From: Liolophura sinensis
Lineage: Eukaryota > Mollusca > Polyplacophora > Chitonida > Chitonidae
Direction: 5' to 3'
NCBI RefSeq assembly: GCF_032854445.1
Contig: NC_088295.1
Location: forward strand, 9,907,385-9,971,384
Length of the DNA stretch: 64,000 nt
The notes under the pieces: generated by a model
What the model saw: only the letters and a program-made list of their open reading frames with translations
What the model was told of the DNA's origin: nothing
Database searches by the model: none
Part shown: positions 1 through 12,800 of the stretch, piece by piece
Numbering within the stretch: the stretch's first letter is position 1
Layout: each line of letters opens with the position of its first letter
Translations under genes and position numbers: made by a program

Positions 1-514
1 ACAAGCCACACCAAACCAAAATTAAACATGTATGTCTCCATTTGTGATTGGGAAAGAGTCAACTGCACTTCTATTCATACTGTTAGATGATACTGACATC
101 TTCTACAACCACAGCTGCACTGTGGGCTGAAAGGGAGCACGACTAAACCACTCATAAACTAAATGCATATTGCAAAGATAACCACAAAGTCATTAATTTA
201 ATCTGCATACATATAGGCTAAATGCAATTATTGCACACTTCTGATCATTAGTGATTTTGCTGATGTGTTATTTCCAGCAGAACAGCATGCTATACAGTTG
301 TGTTTGAAACATGCCACCAAAGACGTTGCACAAAATTTGATAAAAATGAAGCCCACTGCTTAATGAAATCTTTAGTAGTCACATTTTTCATTTGATTTGA
401 AACCTTTGAAATTTTACCAAAAAATACTCAACAGGTTTTTTTTAAGGGAGCTGTAAGGCCATAAATCTAAAACAGTTAAGTCAGAACACACTATACATGC
501 AGTGATTTTAATAG
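1..514. other. No feature seen
   Basis: AT-rich sequence at the left edge of the window. I see no coding exon, SINE or repeat here on either strand. Confidence 0.5.
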
Positions 515-1115
515 GCATATGACCAGACTCAAGCTGGCTCTGGTCATGCCACTAGCTCTTGACCAGTGAGGTAGAGTGAGGATTCAAGCTCTAACCAGCT
601 GAGATTAGACCATTTGCCGTTGAGCAGTGAGGTGGATTGAGAGATCAAGCTCTCACTGGCTCTGGTCAGACCACTTGCTCTTGACCAGTGAGGTGGAGTG
701 AGGAATCAAGCTCTTACTGACTCTGGTCAGACCATGTGCCCTTGACCACTGGAGTGAGGCATCAAGCACTTGCTGGCTCTGGTCAGACGACTAGCTTTTG
801 ATATGAGGAGGAGGGATTGACGGATCAAGCTCTAGCTGGCTCTGGTCACAACACTAGTCCTTGACCAATGAGGAGTGAGGGATCAAGTTCTCACTGGCTC
901 TGGTCAGACCATCAGCTCTTGACCAGTGAGGTGGAGTGAGGGATCAAGCACTCGCTGGCTCTGGTAAGACCATATGCCCTTGAGCAGTGAGGTGGAGAGG
1001 CATCAAGCTCTCGCTGGCTCTCGTTGGGCCATATGCCCTTGACCAGTGGAAAAGGGATCAAGCTCATTGGCTCTGGTCAGGCCACTTGCTCTTGACCAGT
1101 GTACGTGAGTTTTGA
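515..1115. repeat. 61-bp minisatellite, about 10 imperfect copies
   Basis: Degenerate tandem repeat with a unit of about 61 bp built around ctctggtcagaccac, cttgaccagtgaggtgg and gatcaagctct. Units differ by substitutions and small deletions, so the array is old. No gene or exon junction is recognisable beside it. The minus-strand ORF that runs into its right end has no family resemblance and is a by-product of the repeat. Confidence 0.85.
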
Positions 1116-4100
1116 GAGATAAAACTCTCACTCGCAGAAGACTTTCATTAGAAAATTGAAAATTAGCCTTCATGTTCAATTTAAGTTTAGTAATAATGCC
1201 ACAAGATAAGACTAAGTCAGGCTTAAGTATGAGACAGCTCTGTGATCCTGGTGCCAGGTCTGTAAACTGTATATAAACAGTAGTACCTAGACACATACAT
1301 GTATATAGTATTTGGTTCTGAACCCAATTTATTTATTAAATCCTTAAACCTCAAAAAAGGTAAATTTCTTTAACATGGTATAAACTACACTACAAATGAA
1401 TAAATCAAATGTAAATAACACATGCACTGTGGGCGTGCCATGGTAAATTGGTAATCAGATTTCTCAATCCGTTACTTTACATCTTTAATTTCAATGACAT
1501 ATGCACATAAATTAAGGAACACATCTATTCATGTATAGACAGTAAATAAATGCAACACGGAATATGTGTACTATTAAATAATACAGACTGACGTCACACA
1601 TGATAGGCTGATATTTCTATTCAGGAACTTCTTCACAAAACAACTAATTAACATATACAATGATGCATGCAAGCGAAATGTAACAAGTCCTTACTACAAA
1701 GCCTGATTAACAGAGCCTCAACACGTGGCCAACAAGCTTTTACTTAATGAAAGGTGTTATGACAAAAGGGACTTGCAATAAATCTTGAATGAGAATCAAT
1801 CTCTGTGGAAATAAACAACTGAATGTTGTATACGTGTACTTTATTATGGTAGCCCAAGCCAGCCGGCATCTGCTATATAGACCCTAGCACTGATCATCCT
1901 ATTTAATTCCGCAAGAAAAATGTTCTCCTTTAAAACTCAAATACGTTGTATTAAATACATGCTTTTGGTATACCGAAGTCAGGCTATTCTCATAGATGTC
2001 AAAACCAGCATGGCCGAAACCCCACTTCCACCCATAATCCATCAATTGAAACTTTTGGACTGAGATGTGAACTCAACACCTGGCAAATCCACTAAATCCT
2101 GTGGCATGGTATGGTACCTGCTGGCTGTTGAAAAATTTCTCACAATGACATTTTGCATTAAGAATTTGTTTTGTATTTGTTTTTTTAGGGTATTTTGGTC
2201 AATGGATTTTCATCAAAGGTTCCATTTCAAAACATGTATGCAAACATGTTTGACATAGTGGAAGTCAGCTAACTTCGACTATTTCCATGGTGGGCTCACA
2301 GGTCTGTCATATCTTACTTGCCCTTGCATTTTAATGTTTTCACGAATGACATCTAAGCACCCAATAGAGTTCGTATGCATATGTATCAGCTTGTTACCGC
2401 AAGCACAGAAATAAGTTTTAAGTTGTCACAACACATAATTATCAAATTTTACGGAGACATACATCATTAAAAAACTTTGTGCTTGTGTTATCACCTCTAG
2501 TTTCATAATTTTTCATAATTCGAATTCAGGTTCATAAAAAGGTGACATGATCATCACACGTTTCATGGGGATGTTGATTTGGGTTTACCAGATGAGGTTC
2601 ATACACATGCAACTTAGGTTCAAAAAGTGTGTTACACAAATTTAATGGGTCTGGGTATAACTGGTGATTGGTGATTGAACTCCTTACAGGCTGTGTGTTA
2701 GATACATTTCAAGTTCAGTATTACGTCCCTAGTGTATGAGCATAATCCAGATGTCTCATATTTCACCTACACACAATCAGGTATAATACACAACATAAAC
2801 CAGGATAGCTGGCCAGAGACAGCAATAATAGCTGGACAATATGGGAACTTTGACAATCCAGTGACAAGCCACCGACAGGTTGGATGGCTAGAGGGTATGG
2901 AAGAGTCAGAAGATAAGTGCTCTGTTAGAGTTATCAGCAAATACCAAGGTGCCTCCCTTAATGATGTTAGCAGACATTTTGTTATACAGGTCTTCCGAGG
3001 TTTTGTGGTTGTCTTGCTTATTCATGTTTTAGTCTAATACACACCCTCCTCAGTCTAACAAACACATGACACACATGTATATGCATACATGCAGCATTTA
3101 CAAGAAAATAAAATGCAGTACCTTCAAAAGTTAAAACTGGTATGCATCACAACTCTATGCATGAAAAATAAGGTGAGTTTTTTTCAGCTCAATGAGTATT
3201 GATTTGGTGTTCAGATCCTAGAATGTGGTCAGGGCAAACATTACCAAAGCTGATAATAAACAAATCTAACCCACTTTAAGCTGCCTGCCCTTAAGAGCCG
3301 TAACCCACTAACTCTATGATGGTTTACTGACATATATGTGCATGTTCATGTATGTGTGGGGGTGAGCTAATCACAATAAACTAGTCATTATACAAAACTT
3401 TAAAACAATTTGTCTTCTTTGTCACTACTTATGAGATGCATGTAAAAATGGCAATGAGCAATGTGAGGATAACATGGCCTAAGATGCCAGGTGCACTGGT
3501 AACACTCTACACTGGTATACCCTGTATGTACATACGAAGGCTACAGCTATAAGCCATATACATCTACTCTCAAGTGTTGTCCAGTCTATATATAACTGGT
3601 CCTCACCCAGCCAACACCAGACCTTCTATAGTAACAGGACGCCCTTCACATTGAGACTAAAGATGTACACATGTATCTAGAGTACTTGTAGCAACAGGCA
3701 CATAAGCATACCTGTACATTGTACACTACAGTTCACCACTGCTTAATTCCCTCTTATCTGCAAGGTTTGCTGATGAGTACAGTAAATTCAGAGTCACAAT
3801 TTCACTCCCACCTCTATTGGTTTGGTGTTTGAAGTAACAGATCAGATTAATAGAAATGTGCCCAGGAGGTGTGAACATTTCCTTGTTTGTGTCTAAGGGT
3901 GTTACAAATTAATGTGAACATACACACAAAAAAAAAATCCATGCAGTTTACATGTTCTTAGCCCTTCAGGTATGAGGAGACATTCTATGAAGGCTAGACA
4001 GTGCAACAATTATAATATTACCGATACAGGATTCTAGCAATGGCAGCTACCTTCAATGCAAAGGCAGTTAAAGAGAAAAGAGCCAATCTACTGTTTCAAT

Positions 4101-4604
4101 AATCATGAGGTTTAATAATATATGATTCCACATTTAAGTTTGTCTGTTATAACTTTAAACTGTAATATCCATAAAGGAAAAAATGTACTTCCTGCTGTAA
4201 GTGAATACTTCACTCAGGTTATACTGAAAAAATAGTTTAAAATAGTGTGGAATATATGTACTAATTCTTACTGAGAAGGTACTTTACTGACAAGAAAGAA
4301 AAGGCGACTGTAACCGGATGATCAATTGTTATTTCTGACAGATCCAATTTGATTTTAAGCAAAACTTAAACAAAATTTATACACAAACAGTAAATGTAAA
4401 TTTACACTCTGCAAACTTAAACATTCAATAGTTCCAAATGGGTACATACATCCAACACTGAACTTCAGGATTGAGTGGAGAATTAGATACGTACCCCTTT
4501 CTAGACGTAAACTGGTAGACTCATTCAACAAAACATAAACATGTATGACAATTCAACTACCCAAGTCTGAGAATTCTCTTGATCTTGAAAAGGTTTTCTG
4601 AAGC
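1116..4604. other. Non-genic or intronic stretch, nothing recognised
   Basis: About 3.5 kb of AT-rich sequence with no recognisable exon, SINE or transposon ends. The longest plus-strand ORF (2732-3037, 101 codons) reads as ordinary-looking protein but matches no family I know, and its only candidate donor is weak. It could be an exon of an unknown gene, but nothing supports that. Confidence 0.4.
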
Positions 4605-6744
4605 TCATTTGGAAGGTAGGATGATATCTATTCTCTCCATGACAGACCATTTGAATCTATCAACCTCAAGCTCTGTCAAAAGACACCTGGTTTTTCAATA
4701 TGAGTGACACACAAGAAAAATACTTTCGCAAACAGGTACAAATTGATGTTGGTAGATGTGTCTTCATTAATATTCACATAACTTACACAGATGTACGTTG
4801 TCCACTACCGAGGATGGCATTTCCAACGAAATAAAAACTACTTCAGCAATATCTGGGGCCAATGATCACTCACAAGTGAACCATAAATATTCTCCATGCT
4901 GAAAACCTGATCTCTATCAACAAATTTGGTAATTTCGTAATATTTGTCCTGTATGGACTCTTCCACATTGTTCACTCACGGTAACTTTACAACGACAACA
5001 TGTTATGGTTTGTAATGTTATCATCATTCCATTGGTCCTTCTTGGCTGTGTAAATGTATCAGATTTGTGAGCTCTTTCAGCAGAGGTACATATTGTAGAC
5101 AGAAGGCTACAAGCACCTGCAGGAGGAGAGTGGATGATATCCTTCTGGAGAAATCTATGTTTCAGATCTAAAAGTAATATTTTATAGCATTTATTTACCA
5201 CTAAAAATGCACTTTTGGAGGTGAAATTTTAGGTCAATTATAGTTATGTGTTTGTGTGCCTAGTTGCCATTTAAAATAATGTGAAACAAACACTTGTGAT
5301 GTGTATTTGCATCTCTTATTCATTGATCCCCCCATAAATCATACCCACAGAAAATATAATAACATTTGCGAGATTTACAAGATCCCCAGTAGGCACTTTT
5401 AAGAATTGAATTTATTGACAACAAGCTGAATAAGCATTCTGGGAGTCTTGACAGTTCACACATGTTTAAGCAAGGGAAGGTGGGGGCTCTTGCAAACACA
5501 AACTAATCCATCTAAAGGGTGTCAGGCTGCCTTCCTGAAACATGGCAGACATCAGTTGGAGTAATCAATTTGAAATTCTCAACTGGTGGGTTGTAGCTAA
5601 AAAGAGTGTGCACGTTTTTAAACGTCGATAACTTGGGGATTCAAATTTTACCAAACATCAGGATGGACTCAAGTTATGAAGGTTTGTGAAATTTTCCTAC
5701 TGAACAAGATATGGCCACAAAAAGGGCTATACAAAGCATTAAAAGTTAGCATAGCATGGTTCAAAGGTATAACCTTTTGTAACAACATAATCAATAATAA
5801 TAATCAAATTTCGATGCAGGAGCCGAATGATGTGTAGGCAGTGACAGGAATCTAGTGTGACTGGCCTCATCAGGAATTATCTGTTCCTCTCCTATGGATA
5901 TGAAGTCTTCAATATTCATGTAGGCAATAGCTGCACTTTATCAGTTTCTGACAAAGGTCAAGTACTCTGTCCAGTTTAGTCCACCTAAAAACTTGACTGC
6001 TGCTGTACCAGTAAATTATACAGCAATGAATTAAATAAATCAATAGGCCACACCTGTCATATAGAATGTGCTGTTGTCTGTCCTAACAGCTATTCATGTT
6101 CCACCAACAGCGAACACATACTTAATTATTTACTTCAATTCATGAATATAACTGTCCATGACTTGCTGTTAAACTTTGCGTTCAGATACACTATAAATCT
6201 GAGAGCATTTAAAACAAATGCAATTTCAAGACTGCTGCTGTAAAATTATATCCGAGAACTTTGAAGGCTAGCTCTTACTGCATATTACTTGCTCGCTACA
6301 CCGTACATCCGAAGCAGACGAAAAGGTAAACTAGGCGTAATGATTTTACGTTACTCAAATAACAACATGCACAATACACAAATTGCAAAACAAAAGATTT
6401 CTCAATGTGTGCATGACAGGCACGCAGATCTAAGCACTGATTCGTATCCAAACTATATCAGTACACTGCCAACACATAGTCTTGCCACCATATAAATGCC
6501 GCAGCGCACCTGTTTGCCAGTGTGTTGTGTCCCGTGTGCACTGCCCCAATATGCGGATCAACTTTAGGTTTGACAAAAAAATAGGTGGGAATTGCAATAT
6601 GCTTTCACCACCAGACGTCACAGTTCCGACGATGTTAGCACTTACCTTGAAATGTCCCGCGATCAGAGATGGCCTAAGAGATAATCTCTGCGAGAAACTC
6701 GCTACTTGTCGGATCAACGCCACCGCCTTAGCCGCCATTTTCAT
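4605..6744 (-). CDS. Candidate small gene with mitochondrial-type N-terminus (3 exons)
   Basis: I do not recognise this gene. Exon 1 (6744-6646) encodes MKMAAKAVALIRQVASFSQR and 13 further residues. This is a basic, alanine/serine-rich, acid-free start typical of mitochondrial presequences, followed by a consensus donor (AAG|GTAAGT). Two further exons can be joined in phase: 5144-4980 (55 codons, donor ACC|GTGAGT) and 4670-4605, ending in LEVDRFKWSVMERIDIILPSK and a stop. The product would be 109 aa. The acceptors are only moderate, so exons 2 and 3 are inference; exon 1 is better supported. It starts 141 bp from the divergent CDS gene, which suggests a shared promoter. It may instead be an unannotated upstream transcript of the CDS locus. 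Confidence 0.3.
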
Positions 6745-6885
6745 CAGTTGTTATCACAACAAACTCTCGTTTGTTGGAACGAGAGTACAGGTGTAGAGGC
6801 TATCTGTCGTGCGCGGATCAGTGAATCGGTAGTGACGGTGATCTGTGGTTTTCTGGTAAATTTAAGCTCCTGTAGGTCCGCATAA
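6745..6885. promoter_or_regulatory. Likely bidirectional promoter
   Basis: These 141 bp separate the minus-strand mitochondrial-type ATG (6744) from the plus-strand CDS ATG (6886). The stretch is richer in G+C and CpG than its surroundings and has no TATA box at a usual distance, which fits a housekeeping divergent promoter. Transcription start sites cannot be placed from sequence. The call depends on the minus-strand exon being real. Confidence 0.4.
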
Positions 6886-9800
6886 ATGTCGGAATTGCGA
6901 CACAGGGCCCCAGAAGACAAGCAGGCTCCACAGGATGAGGTGAGACTCACGGGCGTGGTTGCATGGGTTCAGAAACCAACTGACGAGTTTGTTGTTGTTG
7001 TTGCAGCGTATTCATAATTTATCCACCTATTTACTTGCTGCAAATCTCGCCGTGCGATTTGGTAACATTCGGTCAGGTTTATGAGTGAATAGCTTACAGG
7101 CAAGTGGGAAGCTTTCGGAAGCACATTTTCTCTGTCATTCAGGTAATTGCTGGGCTGTTGTAAAGACTAGGGTTATATTTACGTGTGACTTTCTACGTCA
7201 CTACTTACGTCAATTTGATGGATTCCTCTCCGGCCGTACGTGGGAAGGTCTGGCAGCAACTTGCAGATGGTCGTGTGTTTCCCCTGGTTTCTGCTCAGTT
7301 TCCTCCCAACATAATGCTGGCCGCCGTCGTATAAATGAAATATTCTTGAGTACTGCTTTAACTGTGAAATAAATGTTTACTCTTTCATTGATTGTAGACA
7401 TTCAGTAATTAGACGTACCTTAAAAGCTCATGTTCAGGTTTCATGTCTAGCCTTAGTCAGAATTTTCTAATTAGAACCTTCAGCAAATATTGTAATAGGC
7501 CTGGTGGCATGCCATTGCGAAATGTAACTGTGAAATCGAGCAACACAAAGTGTTAGGATACTTTCAGGGGAAAAACTGCTTCTCATATGTCGGATCGACG
7601 GTAAGCCACATTTACCACATCTTGACACACGCATTAAAACTTTCCTGTGTAAATCCATGTCAACCAAGTGTTACCCATAATCAATTAACTGGGTCAGAAT
7701 TCGCAGAACCAAAAAATAATAAATATATTTTCAGACATTACACCCACTGTGACTGTAAGCCCTCTGTCACTGTTTTGATCACTTGCGAGAACGAAGGAGA
7801 TTAAAGATATTATCTCCCTTGATCAACCTTATTATTTTTCTTCGCTCACATCAATCACGTGACTTGTATGTACGACTATCACAACGAGATGGCGGCTAAA
7901 GTGGGTGTAGTGTCTGAAAATGTTTTTATTTTGTGAATTTGTGAGGTTGTCATGGATCAGTTTTGGTTCTGCAAAACTAATCATCCCACATTAAACGAGA
8001 TGAACTTGTAATGGCAATAGTGTCCCGTATTTAAGCAGTCACACCTGACTTTCGTACTTGCATAATATTTGGCCCGGTTTAAAATTTTGCAAACTATCTA
8101 GTGATTTTTTAGCAAAGAGGTGGAGAAATTATTTGGCTAGTCATTCACGTCTGTGTAGGAGAAATATTGCAGCATTTGTAGGCTACAGAATGAACTATAT
8201 TGAGGTGGCAGAGTGTAGCTTTGGTAGGAACTCTCCACACACAGAAGGCAACATTGTTTACAGTCACCAAGTCTGACCAGATTGACCAGATTGACAAGTT
8301 TCTTTTTAAAATGGGGTGACGATAATCAAGGCTGGCAGGCTGCTAAGGAATAAATGAGAAGTTGTAGTGCACATATTTATGGAGGCCTGTAATTTCGCAT
8401 GTGACACACAGTATTAAAGTGTCTTATGTGCAAGTTGGCAGAGCTTGCTGGAAGCCTGTATAAATCCACTGTAGTGACATAAAAGTATCACATGATAATA
8501 TGTGGTGTCAGTTAGGACTAGTTACTTATTACACTTAGTTCAAAACAGCTGTAGTGTATATCATCCCAAATTTTAGCGTGAAAAAGCAGGCAACAAAATT
8601 CTGATGTCAGTTAAGTGGTGAGCAGCTGAAAGATGTAATTATATTCTTCTGTCTAATATAATTTGATCTTGTAAATGAAAAGACAACACTAAATGAGATG
8701 CACACATGCATCGATAAAGTGTCCCACACAAAGTTTACAAAGCATTTTTAACCTTTTTGTCTTTGGGATGTGGCATAACCTAGGTTTCGAACTTCAAAGT
8801 CAGAAAAATTGTACACACTGAGAAAAATGCAATACTAATGGAAGGGTTCAAATTCAAATTCTGACACTGACATTATTAAAAATAAAGAGAATAAGTTTCT
8901 CTGTCCTGAAATTCTGAAATACCTTTAGTGGGGGGATAACATTAAAGATACCTGTGTTGTAATAATTTGTTATCTGTATTAAGTCAGCTGTATTTGTCTA
9001 CCAAAGAAACATTTGTGTGTGCTTTCCTTCTAATGGGAAATAGGTAAGGCATGTACATGTATGTCTTCATGACCCGAGCATTGATTTGCCATGTGATCAA
9101 TAGGGATTGATCAGATCTGGTGGTAATGAAGGGAGGTAATTATTTCTCTTTCTATTTTTATCCTACTGGTGCTGCATCAGGCAGTTACCCTGCAGCTGCA
9201 CCATGCGCACACGTTTTTGTGATTTAGGAATCAGAATTAGGCTCATCAGTCTTTGTCATTAGGAGTCTGATCAGTGCTGATTGGGATGAGATTATTAGAA
9301 CCATACTCACCTGTCTGTGTGAGCTTCAGTAAGAAGTGGTACAATGCTTTATAACTGTTTTTGTGAGTTCTGTATCAGAACCAGTCTTTGATTGTGGGAA
9401 TTAGAACCAAGCTCACCTGTCTATGATTCTGTCTGGTACAAGTCAGAATTAACCTGCGAATGGTTGTGGGTTCCCTGTGGGCTCTGCCCGGTTTCCTTTC
9501 ACCATTATGCTGATGGCTGTTGTGTAAGTGAAATATTCTTGAGTTTGGCATAAAACACCAATCAATTAATAAATAAGAAGTGAGATCTGGATGTGCACAT
9601 GTATATGATGGTCACCATGTACTGTATGTCGTAGGGGCCTGAATCAGCCAGGTGTTTGGGAGAGGAGGATACTGATGACGGAGCTCTACCTACCACATCT
9701 GACATCTCATCCTTACCCCAGGCCTCGGACAGAACCACCGATGTCTTGGACGCAGCCCTCAAAGACCTTACCCCAAGGTGAGTTTTGACACAGTGTTGTC

Positions 9801-12800
9801 TTTGTTCAGATAAACAGACGAAAAGCATGTTGCATTCTTCAAACACAGAAGTACTTTCTTTGGCCAGATTTGATCTCTTTCAAAACATTGCTCATGATTT
9901 CAAAACGTCTAGTGCTTAAGTAGGTGTCAAATTTTTGTGACCACTAAGCTTTATGAAGTTAACAAGTTAAAGCCTAAAGATGTGAATTCCAAGCAGACAT
10001 CTAAAGAATAAGTTTTGGTATGGTGCTTGAATAAGATACAATATTTTGAATAAGCTGTTATGAAAGTTACATGATCCATAATGAGATTATGAGTTGATTA
10101 TCAATGAGTGGGTCAGTTACTTGCCAAAGGAAAGCAATTTACCCCAGGAACCTCTAGTTTCTATTCATCCATAAAACGGACCGCCGCCATATATTTGAAA
10201 AATTCTTGAATCTGGCATTGAACAACAAGGAATCAATCATTTAATCAGTCAGTCAAATTCCTGAGAACATGATATGTAAAATATTAAAATTTCTCATTGT
10301 CTTAACTTGTGATGTTAATACTTGTACTGCTATGTGCAGATGGCGGAACTGGATCATCCGTGGCATCTTCACCTGGGTGATGATCCTGTCCTTCTGTTTT
10401 ATTATCTACTTGGGGCCTCTTGCCCTAGTCTTGCTGGTAAGTCTTGAATATGTATACCCCGTTCACATGGCCGAAATTTAAACTGGATCAAATCTGAACT
10501 GGTTTAAATTTAAACCAGTTGTAAAAGTGTGTGGGTAAACACGACCATGTGACCAAGCTGGTTTTACACCAGTTCAGGGATTTGCTCGTTCACCCAGTAT
10601 CATTTAAGCCGGTTCAGTAGTTACGATGTCATCCTGACCTCCACGTATCCAGGGCATTTAATCCAGTTGCCGTTCACACGACACAGATAAACCGGCTCAA
10701 GACCTGAAACCGGCTTAAAGCCACATCGCTAGCTGGGACAAATAACCGGAATCAAATGCCCCCGGTTTGTGTTCACACGTGCGACGTCAAACTGGCTCAA
10801 AGCCACTTTCGCAAGTTAAACCAGATTAACTTTGCCCAGGTGAATGGGGTATTACGCAGTACTATAACATGTTTCTGAACACATTGTCATTTTGACTATG
10901 GAAATTGGAGCTTGTACATTATAAATATCCTTTTTAAAACTAATGTCTGAAGTCCAGCTCATGCTGGCTTCCTTTCCGGCCGTACATGTGAAGACCTGTC
11001 AGCAACCTGCAGATGGTTGTGGGTTTCTGTCGGGCACTGCCCAGTTTTCTCCCAGCATAATGCTGACTGACGTTGTATTAGTGAAATATTCTTGAATACG
11101 GCGTAAAACACCAATCAAATAAATACATAAATAAACCTAATGTGCATATACTGGTTCTTTATATGCATATATAAAGGACCATGTCAGCCGTATTGGAATG
11201 GACAAATTGATTATGCATAGAAATGATCATACTTTTTGGAATGCTGTGACCTGTATAAATGATATACTGTTCAAAAAATGTGAAGCACATTCCAGTTCGT
11301 GAAAATAATAATATAAAGATAAATGAATTAAGAGTACAGGTGGGCTGTTCAGTGTGTGATAATAATGGTCCAAACACTCCAATACCCTACTGGGGTTTGG
11401 CATGATATTGATGTGAATCTAGTTGAGTTACATGTATACATTTTGAAATTTGCACTCATACTTTTTTTTGAGATTGTACGTTTAATGTTAACATGGGTGT
11501 ACTTGCTCACTTCTGTCTGTTGCCACATATTTGTGAGGAACACATGTCTAATGTGATATCGGAAGATAAATTTATTTAATACAAGTAGCCTACATTTGAT
11601 GTCAAACTTTAATGAACATATACTGTTAAATTACATATTGGTGAAATTAATGCCCCATCTGCTGGCTGTCTGTGTGTTTCAGATCTTCGCTCTTCAGATC
11701 AAATGTTTTCACGAGATCATCACAATCGGGTACATTGTTTATCGTTCTCACAACCTACCCTGGTTCCGAACACTCAGCTGGTACTTCCTGTTTGCCTCGA
11801 ACTACTTCTTCTATGGAGAGAGTATGATCCATTACTTTGGAGTCCTCTTGGCCAGACAGGTGAGTTCAGCTGCTCAGATAATCTGATCACCTGTTAATAC
11901 ATGTAGGTGTTTCCATCTAGGTATGTTTTACTCCAGTGTGTCTAGTTGGATACTTTAGGATCAAGAAATTCTACCACACTGTTTCTTTGAATTCACATGA
12001 ATGCTGATAACTGGACATTTTCATTGTAAAATATGATATTGATTTCTGTTTGTCTTGTATTGTGAACCACCCTCAGTCCTCCACAGATTTGACGGCAGAC
12101 TTGTATTGTGAACCACCCTCAGTCCTCAACAGATTTGATGGCAGACTTGTATTGTGAACCACCTTCAGTCCTCAACAGATTTGTCGGCAGACTTATGTTG
12201 TGAACCACCCTCAGTTCTCAACAGATTTGACTGCAGGCTTATATTGTGAACCACCCTCAGTCCTCAACAGATTTGACGGCAGACTTGTAATGTGAACCAC
12301 CCTCAGTCCGCAACAGATTTGACTTCTGGTGTTGATCTCTGTTTGTCTTGTATTGTGAACCACTTTCAGTCCTCAACAGATTTGACTGCAGACTTGTTTT
12401 GTGAACCACCCTCAGTCCTCAACAGATTTGACGGCAGACTTGTATTGTGAACCACCCTCAGTCCTCAACAGATTTGACTGCAGACGTGTATTGTGAACCA
12501 CCCTCAGTCCTCAACAGATTTGTCGGCAGACTTGTATTGTAATCCACCCTCAGTCCTCAACAGATTTGTCGGCAGACTTGTATTGTGAACCACCCTCAGT
12601 CCTCAACAGATTTGGCTGCAGACTTGTATTGTGATCCACCCTCAATCCTCAACAGATTTGACTGCAGACTTGTATTGTGAACCACCCTCAGTCCTCAACA
12701 GATTTGACGGCAGACTTGTATTGTGATCCACCTTCAGTCCTCAACAGATTTGACGGCAGACTTGTATTGTGAACCACCCTCAGTCCTCAACAGATTTGTC

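Noticed and set aside
2732-3037. 101-codon plus-strand ORF
   Set aside because: Reads like protein but matches no family and lacks convincing splice sites; not enough to call a gene.
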